Below are positions 32,611 through 39,680 of a stretch of DNA of 39,757 nucleotides, in pieces (the first letter of the stretch is position 1; every line of letters starts with the position of its first letter). The DNA is from Gemmataceae bacterium (GTDB lineage Bacteria > Planctomycetota > Planctomycetia > Gemmatales > Gemmataceae). A program made the translations under genes and the position numbers. The stretch spans positions 1 through 39,757 of the forward strand of contig JAIEPT010000162.1 in the NCBI GenBank assembly GCA_019748295.1, given 5' to 3'. The notes under the pieces are model-generated. The model saw only the letters and a list, made by a program, of their open reading frames with translations, had not been told where the DNA came from and searched no databases.

Positions 32611-34413
32611 ATGCACGCGATTCGAAACATCGCCGGGTACAAGTTCGCGGCGCTGGAAAACCTCAAGGCCCTGCGCGAACGCCTCGCCGAGCGTTGCAAG
32701 GCTTGGCAACTCAAGGGGACCATTCTGCTCGCGGCCGAAGGAATCAATTGGTTCGTGGCCGGCGAAGCCGATTCCGTGGATCGTTTGCTTGCTGAACTGC
32801 GGTCCATCCCCGGGTTGGACGATCTGCAGGTCAAGATCAGCGTCAGCGATCTTCAGCCTTTTTCCCGCATGCTGGTCAAAATCAAAAAAGAGATCATCGC
32901 CTTCGGCATGGACGGAATCGATCCAAGCCGGCAACCTGCCCCCAAGATCTCTGCCCGCGAACTCAAGGCCTGGCTCGACGAAGGCCGGACCTTCGCACTG
33001 CTCGACACTCGCAACGATTACGAGGTCAAGCTCGGCACCTTCGATTCCGCGCTCGACCTGGGAATTCGCCATTTCCGTGATTTTCCTGACGCGGTCCGCC
33101 GGCTGCCGGAAGACCTCAAAGATCGGCCGATCGTCCTGTTTTGCACCGGCGGCATTCGCTGCGAGAAGGCCGGTCCGTTCATGCAACTCGAAGGCTTTCG
33201 CCACGTCCATCAGCTCGACGGCGGCATCCTCAAGTACTTCGAGGAAGTCGGGGGCGATCACTACCGCGGCGAATGTTTCGTCTTCGACCAGCGCGTCGGC
33301 CTCGACTCCAGCCTGCGCGAAACGGCCAACACTCAATGTTTCGCGTGCTGGACGCCGCTGACCGAAGAGAACCAACGCGACCCGCGCTTTGCCGAGGGGA
33401 CGTCGTGCCCCTTTTGTTTCGTGCCCACCGACGAACAGCGCCGACGTGCCCTGGAAGCACGCCAAGCGGCGCTGTGCCGAGCGGTCGACCCGCTCCCCGG
33501 CGGCGAGCCCTACGACAACTATCGGCCGGTCAAAACCCCGGCGGCATGCGACGGCCGAATGCTGCTGGATATGCTGTCAGATATTTTTCCCCATTTGCCG
33601 CGCGAGCATTGGCGAACGCTTTGCGACCGGGGCAAATTCTTGAACAGCGACCGGCAACGCGTGGGGCCGGACCACATCGTGCGCGCCGGCGATCTTTTCC
33701 TGCACCACCTGCCCAACACGCGCGAACCGGATGTGAACGCGGGCATCCGGCTGGTCCACGAAGACGAAGCGATGATTGTGGTGGATAAGCCGGCGCCATT
33801 GCCGACGCACCCAAGCGGACGCTTCAACCGCAACACGCTGGCGTACATCCTGGCCCAGGTCTACGGCCAGCAAAAGCCAAGGCCCGCCCATCGGCTCGAC
33901 GCCAACACCACGGGGCTCATCGTTTTCGCGCGCACGGCCCACTTCGCCAAGTTGCTGCAACCGCAATTCGAGGCGGGCGCCGTGGAAAAGATTTACTTGG
34001 CCCGCGTCCTCGGCCATCCGCCCGAGGATGCGTTCAGCTCGACGGCGCCCATTCGGGCTACGGCCGGCGTCCTGGGCGGTCGCGACGTGGACGCGCAGGG
34101 GCTGCCGGCGCAGACCGATTTTCGCGTGCGACGCCGGGACCCCGACGGCACGGCCTTGCTCGAAGTACGGCCACGCACGGGCCGAACCAATCAGATTCGC
34201 GTCCACCTCTGGGAACTCGGTTGGCCGATCCTCGGCGACCCGGCGTATCTCCCCAACCGGAAAACGGGCGACACGCAAACGATCGCTGTCGACGCTCCGC
34301 CGTTGTATCTGCACGCCTGGCGGCTGGCGTTCGCTCATCCCATCACCAAAGAACGGGTTGCTTTCGAAGCGAGGCCGTCTTGGCGTGAGGGCTTTGTTTC
34401 AGTTACGGCGTAG
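32611..34413 (+). CDS. Fused tRNA U34 hydroxylase (TrhO) and RluA-type pseudouridine synthase
   Basis: 600 aa, one uninterrupted frame. Residues ~1-290 are a TrhO/YceA protein: ferredoxin-like N-terminus (KGTILLAAEGINWFVAG), rhodanese domain with LLDTRNDYEVKLGTF and active cysteine C178 in FCTGGIRCEK, and a cysteine pair set CFAC/CPFC (243-269) that probably binds zinc. Residues ~315-368 look like an S4 RNA-binding domain. Residues ~375-600 are an RluA-family pseudouridine synthase with HRLDANTTGLIVFAR (catalytic D430) and GRTNQIRVHL. TrhO makes 5-hydroxyuridine at tRNA position 34; RluA acts on U32 of the same loop (and 23S rRNA). The fusion may act on both (inference). No SD. Confidence 0.93.
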   Translation: MHAIRNIAGYKFAALENLKALRERLAERCKAWQLKGTILLAAEGINWFVAGEADSVDRLLAELRSIPGLDDLQVKISVSDLQPFSRMLVKIKKEIIAFGMDGIDPSRQPAPKISARELKAWLDEGRTFALLDTRNDYEVKLGTFDSALDLGIRHFRDFPDAVRRLPEDLKDRPIVLFCTGGIRCEKAGPFMQLEGFRHVHQLDGGILKYFEEVGGDHYRGECFVFDQRVGLDSSLRETANTQCFACWTPLTEENQRDPRFAEGTSCPFCFVPTDEQRRRALEARQAALCRAVDPLPGGEPYDNYRPVKTPAACDGRMLLDMLSDIFPHLPREHWRTLCDRGKFLNSDRQRVGPDHIVRAGDLFLHHLPNTREPDVNAGIRLVHEDEAMIVVDKPAPLPTHPSGRFNRNTLAYILAQVYGQQKPRPAHRLDANTTGLIVFARTAHFAKLLQPQFEAGAVEKIYLARVLGHPPEDAFSSTAPIRATAGVLGGRDVDAQGLPAQTDFRVRRRDPDGTALLEVRPRTGRTNQIRVHLWELGWPILGDPAYLPNRKTGDTQTIAVDAPPLYLHAWRLAFAHPITKERVAFEARPSWREGFVSVTA

Positions 34414-34614
34414 CCTCATTGCAGCGACCGGCATCAGTGCGATTCTATGCTGCTTTCTGGCGCCCGGCTTCGTCTGGGTGCGATTGAAAACTTAGGGCGA
34501 CGAAGGCGCCGGATTATCGCGACTGAAAAGCGGAGATTGGTCCGCGCATCCGTATTTCGCTCGCCGCGGAACGCGTATTTTTAGACATCCGTCGTGAAAA
34601 CGAGAGCCTTGAGT

Positions 34615-34783
34615 CGCTAAGGCGAGCGGCAGGAGATAGCCTACCTTCCTCTCCCTCCGGGAGACGGTTGGAGTGAGGGTGCCTTTTCTCGCGCAGCGCC
34701 ACGTCGCACGCCCTCACCCCCGGCCCCTCTCCCGGCTCTCCCGGAGGGAGAGGGGAGAAATGCAGGCGCCGCTCGCCTAAGCG
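34615..34783. repeat. Repeat family A, subtype A1
   Basis: CGCTAAGGCGAGCGGCAGG opening, CTCTCCCTCCGGGAGA arms, CTCGCGCAGCGCCACGTCGC centre, AAATGCAGGCGCCGCTCGCC ending. The closest relative is the copy at 14024-14180. Confidence 0.87.
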
Positions 34784-34917
34784 AGGCTCTTGAAAGGAGT
34801 CAGCAGAATTCGCCGTTTCGTTGTCGTCGTGCGAGGCGATCAGCGACTTGCCTCGCCAGATGAACAGACGATACTATTGGAACGTTGGGATTCGCGCGGA
34901 TTTGGACCGCGAAAACG

Positions 34918-35043
34918 CTACAGCACATTCCGCTTCACCACGAACCCGCAGTGAAACGTTCCTCCTTGCTCCTTCCGCAGCGCCTCCGCAACCGACTTGA
35001 AATACTCCCGTCCCACTCCGTTCGGCACGAAACAGGCCGCGAC
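34918..35043 (-). pseudogene. Orphan C-terminal gene fragment next to the att site
   Basis: 41 codons with credible composition (VAACFVPNGVGREYF, then KSVAEALRKEQGGTF and HCGFVVKRNVL, stop at 34918). The codon before is a stop (TAA), and seven bases further lies the tRNA-like 3' end. No start codon fits. It looks like the tail of a gene cut by an earlier integration. Family not recognised. Confidence 0.3.
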
Positions 35044-35050
35044 TTAAGTA

Positions 35051-35085
35051 TACCCCCAAGGGGACTCGAACCCCTGTTCTTGCCG
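35051..35085 (-). other. tRNA 3'-end-like sequence, probable attachment site
   Basis: On the minus strand: AGGGG-TTCGAGT-CCCCT, a perfect 5-bp T-arm with canonical loop, followed by TGGGGGTA as acceptor strand plus discriminator. No matching 5' half (D-arm, ACCCCCA acceptor strand) is found upstream, so it is a 3' fragment, not a full tRNA. A tyrosine recombinase gene starts 148 bp away, the classical arrangement for an attR/attL. tRNA identity not determined. Confidence 0.7.
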
Positions 35086-35130
35086 TGAGAGAATTCCAAC
35101 CTAGCGCGAAACATTGAGTTTTTGCATGCG

Positions 35131-35185
35131 TTTTGGCAAAATGACCCCGTCCGACGTCCCGAATTTGCCAAGAATTTTGCCAAAA
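35131..35185. promoter_or_regulatory. AT-rich inverted sites before the integrase gene
   Basis: TTTTGGCAAAAT (35131-35142) and its inverse ATTTTGCCAAAA (35174-35185), with a third partial TTTGCCA at 35164-35170. They lie between the tRNA-like end and the integrase start and could be recombinase arm sites or an operator. Confidence 0.5.
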
Positions 35186-35198
35186 ACGAGAACTACCT

Positions 35199-36449
35199 AT
35201 GCCGCGCAAATCCGAAATGTCTTGGGAACCGAAGCCCGCGTTTCGCTGGCGCAAGATGTTCAAAGGGACCATGTACAGGGTTTCCTGTGCCGAACTCGGT
35301 CTGCCTGAAAACCAATGGACCGAACTTGATTCGGTAGCGCTGGCGAATGAATGGTGGCGGAAACGGGTTTCCGAAATATCCCCTACCCTGCCCTCGCCGA
35401 AGAAGAACGAAGAGAACGTCGTCGTCGCCGATCTTGGGTTCGCGGAAATCGCCGTTCCCAAGTCGCAGGCCAAGAGCCAACAGAAGAAGGCCGAGGGACT
35501 CGTCGCGGACCTTCTGGACGAACTGACCGACAAGCCAGCCGCAGCCTTCCAGATTCAGACGAACATAGACCGTTGGATTGAGGTTCAACTTGCGGAAGGG
35601 CTGACGCCAGGACGCATCGCCGTCAATAAGCACATGCTCGGCTTCTTCGCCGAATGCCTCGGAAAGGAAACGGACGCCCGCAAGATAAATGAAAACGCTT
35701 GGGAACAGTTCTACCTATTCGTTCTCGGTCGGAAAGAATGGAAGGACAATTACAGGGCGCGAATCATGGCGACGGCTCGGTCGTTCCTGAAACGGCTTTA
35801 CGCGAAGCGCGTGATTGACGTCCTTCCCCGCAACTTGGACGAAAACCGAATCAAAAAGACGGTCGGCAAGATCAAGACAGTTCCCACCGAAGACGTCAAG
35901 ACATTCTTCAAAGCGGCTCACGGTCAGACTCGCCTCCATGTTCTCTTGGCTCTGAATTGCGGAATGAACCCGAAGGACATTGCGACCCTTCGCCAAACGG
36001 AAGTTGATTGGACGGCTGGAACGATTACGCGGAAGCGATCCAAGACGCAGGACCACGACGACGTCCCCGAAGTGACCTACAGCCTTTGGGCCGAGACTTT
36101 CCGCCTTCTGAAAAAGGAACGATCCAAGGAAGGCGAATTCGTCCTTCTGACGAAGACGGGAAAGCCCTGGATTGTGGACAAGTTGGAAGGCGACAAGTAT
36201 TGCAATTCAAATTCAATCGCTTCGTGCTATCGCTGGACTTCGGAACGGGCGAAGGTCCGCATAACTCCGAAACTTCTTCGGGCGACGGCTTCAACGATGC
36301 TCGGCTCGCATGCGTCGTATAAGTTTTATTCCCAATACTTCCTCGGCCATTCGCCGCGAACGATCGCCGACAAGCACTACGTCGTGCCGAACGATTCCGA
36401 GTTCGCCGAAGCCCTGCGCTGGCTCGGAAAGCAGTTTGGCGTCAAGTAA
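35199..36449 (+). CDS. Tyrosine recombinase/integrase with altered catalytic residues
   Basis: 416 aa. N-terminal ~100 residues carry a small basic DNA-binding region (FRWRKMFKGTMYRVSC); a SAM-like core-binding domain follows (~115-215; GRIAVNKHMLGFF) and then the catalytic domain (~230-416). C-terminal signatures: RATAST with R361 (usual HxxR here reads KLLR), FLGHSPRTIADKHYV with H384 and nucleophile Y394. The first catalytic arginine, expected in the TGLR motif, is replaced: LNCGMNPKDIATLRQTEVDW has N257 at that site. ITRKRSKT supplies basic residues between the boxes. The frame is intact, and the pattern may be normal for a planctomycete subfamily. No SD. It converges on the HNH gene. Confidence 0.88.
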   Translation: MPRKSEMSWEPKPAFRWRKMFKGTMYRVSCAELGLPENQWTELDSVALANEWWRKRVSEISPTLPSPKKNEENVVVADLGFAEIAVPKSQAKSQQKKAEGLVADLLDELTDKPAAAFQIQTNIDRWIEVQLAEGLTPGRIAVNKHMLGFFAECLGKETDARKINENAWEQFYLFVLGRKEWKDNYRARIMATARSFLKRLYAKRVIDVLPRNLDENRIKKTVGKIKTVPTEDVKTFFKAAHGQTRLHVLLALNCGMNPKDIATLRQTEVDWTAGTITRKRSKTQDHDDVPEVTYSLWAETFRLLKKERSKEGEFVLLTKTGKPWIVDKLEGDKYCNSNSIASCYRWTSERAKVRITPKLLRATASTMLGSHASYKFYSQYFLGHSPRTIADKHYVVPNDSEFAEALRWLGKQFGVK

Positions 36450-36543
36450 GGCTTCCAGAAGGCTCAAGGAAGGGCTTCGGCCAGCCAAGCCGACAAACGA
36501 CCGACGACAACGAAGAAAGCCCCTGGAACGATTCTGGAAGCCT

Positions 36544-36849
36544 TCACTTGTCCGGCAAAGCCGGACAAGTGAACCTCCTTTGAGCCGTCCTGACTCTGTG
36601 ACAGTTCGCGCAAACTACTTCACACTTCGCAATCTCCGCTTCAATCACAGACCAATCAAGAATTCGCCTTGCCGCCCTTGCGACGTTGAAATTCTTTTTG
36701 TACTGCGGCAAATGGTCAAACTCTAACGCCTCGGCAAATTCACGATAGCCGCAAGTTGCGCAGCCCTTCGCCAACTTGTATTCAGTGACTTTCTGTACGT
36801 TCTCCGATAGCCTTTGATTCAAGGCTTTGTGGTACTTTCGGTGCTCCAC
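36544..36849 (-). CDS. Small HNH endonuclease-like protein
   Basis: 101 aa if started at GTG 36849, where GAGG lies five bases upstream. The frame is open to a TTG at 37071, but that extra part overlaps the well-supported 77-aa gene and is arginine-rich. Signature of phage-type HNH proteins: CATCG (zinc cysteines), LEFDHLPQYKK with the catalytic histidine, then the helix SVIEAEIAKCEVVCANCHRVRT with the second cysteine pair and the terminal histidine. Such enzymes nick or cut DNA and are common in phages and integrative elements. The C-terminus is encoded within a strong hairpin. Last gene of the minus-strand operon, convergent to the integrase. Confidence 0.75.
   Translation of the reverse strand: MEHRKYHKALNQRLSENVQKVTEYKLAKGCATCGYREFAEALEFDHLPQYKKNFNVARAARRILDWSVIEAEIAKCEVVCANCHRVRTAQRRFTCPALPDK
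36545..36571. terminator. Strong hairpin between convergent genes (possible terminator)
   Basis: A perfect 12-bp stem CACTTGTCCGGC/GCCGGACAAGTG with AAA loop. It encodes the last codons of the HNH gene on the minus strand and lies 96 bp after the integrase stop. No T-tract follows on either strand, so intrinsic termination is uncertain. Confidence 0.45.
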
Positions 36850-36917
36850 ATCCGCCTCGGTCTGGCGTCCTTCCTTGGCGAAACAAAGAGCCGCTTCCTT
36901 GCGGCTCGCGTACTTCG

Positions 36918-37151
36918 TTAGCGTTCCGTCAAAACGGCCTGAATGTTTTTCACCATTGCGCCGTTGCCGTCGTCGCTGTTGTTCATCAAGAATTTTTTCA
37001 ACTTCCGATGTATCCAATCTTCCTCGTCTTCGTCCAATCGCCTTGAGCCGTCGCCCAAGTCCTTGAGACAACGAAGAAGAAGAATTTCAAGAATCAAAAC
37101 CGCTTTCGCTGTCGCGCCCAATTTCCTTCCGCTGATTTCTGGCGTGCTCAT
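36918..37151 (-). CDS. Small acidic protein of unknown function
   Basis: 77 aa from ATG at 37151, with AGAGGG six bases upstream and 16 bp after the preceding gene's stop. An N-terminal hydrophobic helix (TAKAVLILEILLLRCL) and an acidic, lysine-containing C-terminal half (RRLDEDEEDWIHRKLKKFL). Not recognised. The ribosome site, spacing and balanced composition argue that this, rather than the overlapping arginine-rich frame of the HNH ORF, is translated here. Confidence 0.6.
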   Translation of the reverse strand: MSTPEISGRKLGATAKAVLILEILLLRCLKDLGDGSRRLDEDEEDWIHRKLKKFLMNNSDDGNGAMVKNIQAVLTER

Positions 37152-37167
37152 GGGAAACCCTCTTTGG

Positions 37168-37545
37168 TTAGTTCAGTTCGTGTATAGGCTGGAAATCAAG
37201 ATAGCCTTCGCTTCGCATCCACAAAACCAACTCTTCGCCTCTCTCCGCCTTGCGAATTCCTTCTTCCAGTGCGTTTGTTACTTCTTCATGTCTCACACGT
37301 CGCCCCGCTTGGCCTTCTCCAACTTCAAGGCATTCGGAGCAAAACAGGAAGCACACAAGGCCAACGAGGACGCCGCAATCCGCTTCTATCCGCTGCACGG
37401 GTTCGGCTGGCGGATTCTCGCCAATAATGCCAACGATTTCCTCGGCCTTCCTGTTCCCGAACTGAATGAACCAAGGCATTCGCAGCCCGTTGAAAGTCAC
37501 AGCGCCCGAAGGTCGGGAAATCTCAAGCGTTCCTTCTGGAATCAT
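37168..37545 (-). CDS. Hypothetical protein of the integrative element
   Basis: 125 aa from ATG at 37545, with GGAGG six bases upstream, one of the best ribosome sites in the window. Start MIPEGTLEISRPSGAV, a hydrophobic middle with cysteines (LVGLVCFLFCSECLE) and a charged C-terminus (RRVRHEEVTNALEEGIRKAE). The middle could be a buried helix rather than a membrane helix. No family recognised. Lies between a long palindrome upstream and the 77-aa gene downstream in one operon. Confidence 0.65.
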   Translation of the reverse strand: MIPEGTLEISRPSGAVTFNGLRMPWFIQFGNRKAEEIVGIIGENPPAEPVQRIEADCGVLVGLVCFLFCSECLEVGEGQAGRRVRHEEVTNALEEGIRKAERGEELVLWMRSEGYLDFQPIHELN

Positions 37546-37595
37546 GGCTCGCCTCCTTATAGCGTTACATCCCTATTTCATTGACCCCTAAATCT

Positions 37596-37623
37596 GTCAA
37601 AGTGTCAATTTTGACACTTTGAC
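37596..37623. promoter_or_regulatory. 28-bp palindrome between operon genes
   Basis: GTCAAAGTGTCAA-tt-TTGACACTTTGAC: 13-bp perfect arms built of AGTGTCAA units. Lies 12 bp after the AAA+ gene stop and 50 bp before the next start. No T-tract, so an operator or replication/partition site is as likely as a terminator. Confidence 0.6.
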
Positions 37624-37635
37624 ACTTTTGCGGCT

Positions 37636-38514
37636 TTACTTCCAAACGCCGACTTCCTCACCACGCCGATACAGCGCCCTTTCGCTCTTCCCTGTTTCCT
37701 CTTGCCAAGCCTTTGCCCGTTCGGCTCGGTCGCTGAACTGCTCAAAGATTCGCTTGGCGATCTCGCGTTCGGCCTGGACTCGTTCGGCCCTGGAATGCTT
37801 CGGAATCTCAATGCTGCCTTCTATTCGGCTCGCTACGAGGTCTCGCCAATGAACAGGGCTTTGGCGGCGATCGTACATAAGGCGATCGCCGATAGAGTTG
37901 TCCAACAAGCGAAGGTCAAGCGGTCTGCCGTTTGTGAACTCAAGAATAAATTCGCAAACCTCTAAACAGGCTTCGGGCGACAAACCCAACTTTCCCTTTG
38001 AGGCGATGCGGACCATAAGAGCCGCCTTCTCTTCCTCGGTCGGAACGAACTCGGCTGGATTCAATCGGGTTCCCAACGCCCGAAGGTGGCCGCAGTCACC
38101 AAGCGGAAGATTGGAAAGAATGATGATTCCACCGCGAAACTCGAACGAAATCCGTTTCTTCGCTGTCGTCTTGGTGACATACCGTTTCCGCATGTTCGCA
38201 TCGCCCCAACAAGCCGAGCGAAGGTAGCCGACCGCTGTCTTGTCGGAATAAACCTGTTCCATGTCCTCAAGGAGGTGAATGTCGTTCGGCTTGTCGTAAA
38301 GCGTTTCAAACATTCCCGCAGCCGTCATACTGGAATTGTGAAGCGTCCACGGAACGTCCAAAGTCTCAAGTTCGCCGCGAACCGCGAAGGTCTTTCCCGA
38401 TCCGCCAGGGCCGAAGAGGAAAAAGCCTGTGTTGTAGCCAAGGGCGACGGATCGCGTTCGCGCCCTGACAACGGATAGTTTCATGTCCAACTGTTCCAGA
38501 AGTTCCGCAGACAT
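37636..38514 (-). CDS. AAA+ ATPase of the integrative element
   Basis: 292 aa from ATG at 38514, with GGAGG six bases upstream. Walker A FGPGGSGKTF (residues 34-43), a Walker B-like acidic strand IHLLEDMEQ (79-87), sensor-1 asparagine N135 in GGIIILSNLPLGD, and a helical lid (LSPEACLEVCEFILEFTNGRPLDLR) where RPLDLRLL sits at the sensor-2 position. The last ~60 residues are charged and helical, possibly DNA-binding (RAERVQAEREIAKRI; GKSERALYRRGEEVGVW). Similar stand-alone ATPases occur in phages and satellites as helicase loaders or replication proteins; the precise role here is unknown. No primase domain is attached. Confidence 0.8.
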   Translation of the reverse strand: MSAELLEQLDMKLSVVRARTRSVALGYNTGFFLFGPGGSGKTFAVRGELETLDVPWTLHNSSMTAAGMFETLYDKPNDIHLLEDMEQVYSDKTAVGYLRSACWGDANMRKRYVTKTTAKKRISFEFRGGIIILSNLPLGDCGHLRALGTRLNPAEFVPTEEEKAALMVRIASKGKLGLSPEACLEVCEFILEFTNGRPLDLRLLDNSIGDRLMYDRRQSPVHWRDLVASRIEGSIEIPKHSRAERVQAEREIAKRIFEQFSDRAERAKAWQEETGKSERALYRRGEEVGVWK

Positions 38515-38550
38515 TGTTTGCCTCCTCGGCTTTGATAATGTTTAGAATTG

Positions 38551-39000
38551 TCAGTCAAGCAAATCGTGATAAAGGCTTCCGAGAGCGAGGCAACAAGTGC
38601 GATAGTCCGCATACGCCTCGCTCGCCTCGTACTCCAAATCCGCCAAAGCGAAGCCGTCTCGCTCGGCAATCTCTTTGTGATGCGCCCTTGTCTCTGCGTA
38701 GGATTCAAGCCATTCCGCTTCGCCGTCTGGATCGGAATTGCTCTGCCCCAAGACAAGCACACTTCCGCGAGGAACATACTTCGTGCGGATAAGCGCCTGA
38801 TAGTGGGCGTCAATCGCCTTGATAGCCGTTTCGTAAATGGCGAACTGCGCTGGCGTGCATTCCGTCCAAGTCTGATAAACAGGATGAAAAACTCGCGTGT
38901 TCGCGTCCCTCAACTTGGTCCCGTACTTTGCGAACAACGCTTGAGCCTTCTTCGTCTCGGCCCATTGCTGCCGCTTTGCCTGTACTTCTTTCCTCTTCAT
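38551..39000 (-). CDS. Hypothetical helical protein of the integrative element
   Basis: 149 aa from ATG at 39000 (MKRKEVQAKRQQWAETKKAQ), with AAGGGG five bases ahead. An earlier in-frame ATG at 39042 is preceded by GGAGG and would add 14 residues (MAFFVSTHLRKGAV); which is used is open. Highly charged and helical, with a basic N-terminus and acidic C-terminal half (DPDGEAEWLESYAETRAHHKE; EYEASEAYADY). No family recognised. It precedes the AAA+ gene by 36 bp and may be its partner. The promoter at 39186-39215 and the leader hairpin probably control it. Confidence 0.65.
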   Translation of the reverse strand: MKRKEVQAKRQQWAETKKAQALFAKYGTKLRDANTRVFHPVYQTWTECTPAQFAIYETAIKAIDAHYQALIRTKYVPRGSVLVLGQSNSDPDGEAEWLESYAETRAHHKEIAERDGFALADLEYEASEAYADYRTCCLALGSLYHDLLD

Positions 39001-39031
39001 AACTGCCCCTTTTCGTAAGTGTGTAGAAACG

Positions 39032-39068
39032 AAAAAAGCCATCGCTCCTCCATTGGAAAAGCGATGGC
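39032..39068 (-). promoter_or_regulatory. Leader hairpin: intrinsic terminator/attenuator or start-site mask
   Basis: On the minus strand GCCATCGCT (39068-39060) pairs with AGCGATGGC (39046-39038) and is followed directly by six T (39037-39032), the form of an intrinsic terminator. The loop carries GGAGG (39051-39047) and the 3' arm contains ATG (39042-39040), the possible start of the next gene. Confidence 0.65.
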
Positions 39069-39378
39069 TCTTGGACTGGCTGGCGAAGCCCATTCCGAGA
39101 TAATGCGGGCTTAGTTCCGCACCATCAAATCAATTTTGCGAACAATCAACAATCGCCAGTAACGGTCAAGCAACCGTGTAACCAAATACTATCGCTTTGT
39201 TAGGGCGACTGTCAATGATTTTTAGCGAAAAAATTCGATTGTATTAGCCGTTTGGCATGACAGTTAGAGAGGCAGCCTCGGGGCGGAGTACAGCCCAAAG
39301 CAGTTGAAAGGCTCTGACGCGATCCTATGCCGCTTCCCAAAAATGCTAATGTTTAAAGTAGAAGGCTGTACAGTAGCC
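39043..39378. other. Leader and intergenic region of the ATPase operon
   Basis: 336 bp without a gene. It holds most of the leader hairpin, the predicted minus-strand promoter at 39186-39215, and AT-rich DNA with no other recognisable element. Confidence 0.6.
39186..39215 (-). promoter_or_regulatory. Predicted sigma70-like promoter
   Basis: Minus strand TTGACA (39215-39210), 18-bp spacer, TAGTAT (39191-39186). A perfect -35 and a 4-of-6 -10. Transcription would start near 39179 and cross the hairpin at 39068-39032 before the first gene. Confidence 0.6.
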
Positions 39379-39672
39379 CTAGGAAGGTTCTTTGATCGGC
39401 CTTGATTGAGGGAACTGGCCTTCTTCAAGCGTCAACGGCTCGCCCTTGATGTATCGTTCGCCGTCGTCGCTGACCCAATGGTCCGTTTGCCATTCCTTGT
39501 TGCAATCAAGGCATTTGAAAATGTTCGTGTCTAGGCAGAAAGGAACAGTCCATTTCCAATCCTTCGTTTCTTCACAGTATTGGCGCACATAGTCTGCGGG
39601 ACTTCGTGAGCAACCGCGAAGCGATTTTCTGTTCGCCGATCCGCACCTCGGGCAAGAATACCTGTCTTCCAT
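39379..39672 (-). CDS. Zinc-ribbon-like small protein
   Basis: 97 aa from ATG at 39672 (MEDRYSCPRCGSANRKSLRG). Two cysteine pairs suit a zinc ribbon: CPRC at residues 7-10 and CLDC at ~54-57, with an additional C21 and C33. The C-terminal part is acidic (DDGERYIKGEPLTLEE). No family recognised. No SD, but the preceding gene ends eight bases upstream, so coupled translation is plausible. Part of the minus-strand gene set of the element. Confidence 0.65.
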   Translation of the reverse strand: MEDRYSCPRCGSANRKSLRGCSRSPADYVRQYCEETKDWKWTVPFCLDTNIFKCLDCNKEWQTDHWVSDDGERYIKGEPLTLEEGQFPQSRPIKEPS

Positions 39673-39680
39673 GTTCTAAT

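Larger units (their letters stand above)
34414..35198. other. 785-bp intergenic region: repeat A1, gene fragment, tRNA-like att region
   Basis: Contains repeat A1 (34615-34783), a 41-codon orphan C-terminal frame (34918-35043), a tRNA 3'-end-like sequence (35051-35085) and AT-rich inverted sites before the integrase gene (35131-35185). The stretch 34414-34614 shows nothing I can assign. Confidence 0.65.

Noticed and set aside
35051..35130. Complete tRNA or tmRNA gene
   Set aside because: T-arm and acceptor 3' strand are clear, but no D-arm or matching 5' acceptor strand is present within 90 bases; kept only as an att-type fragment.
36545..36571. Rho-independent terminator for the integrase
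   Set aside because: The stem is excellent but no T-run follows on either strand; listed with low confidence only.
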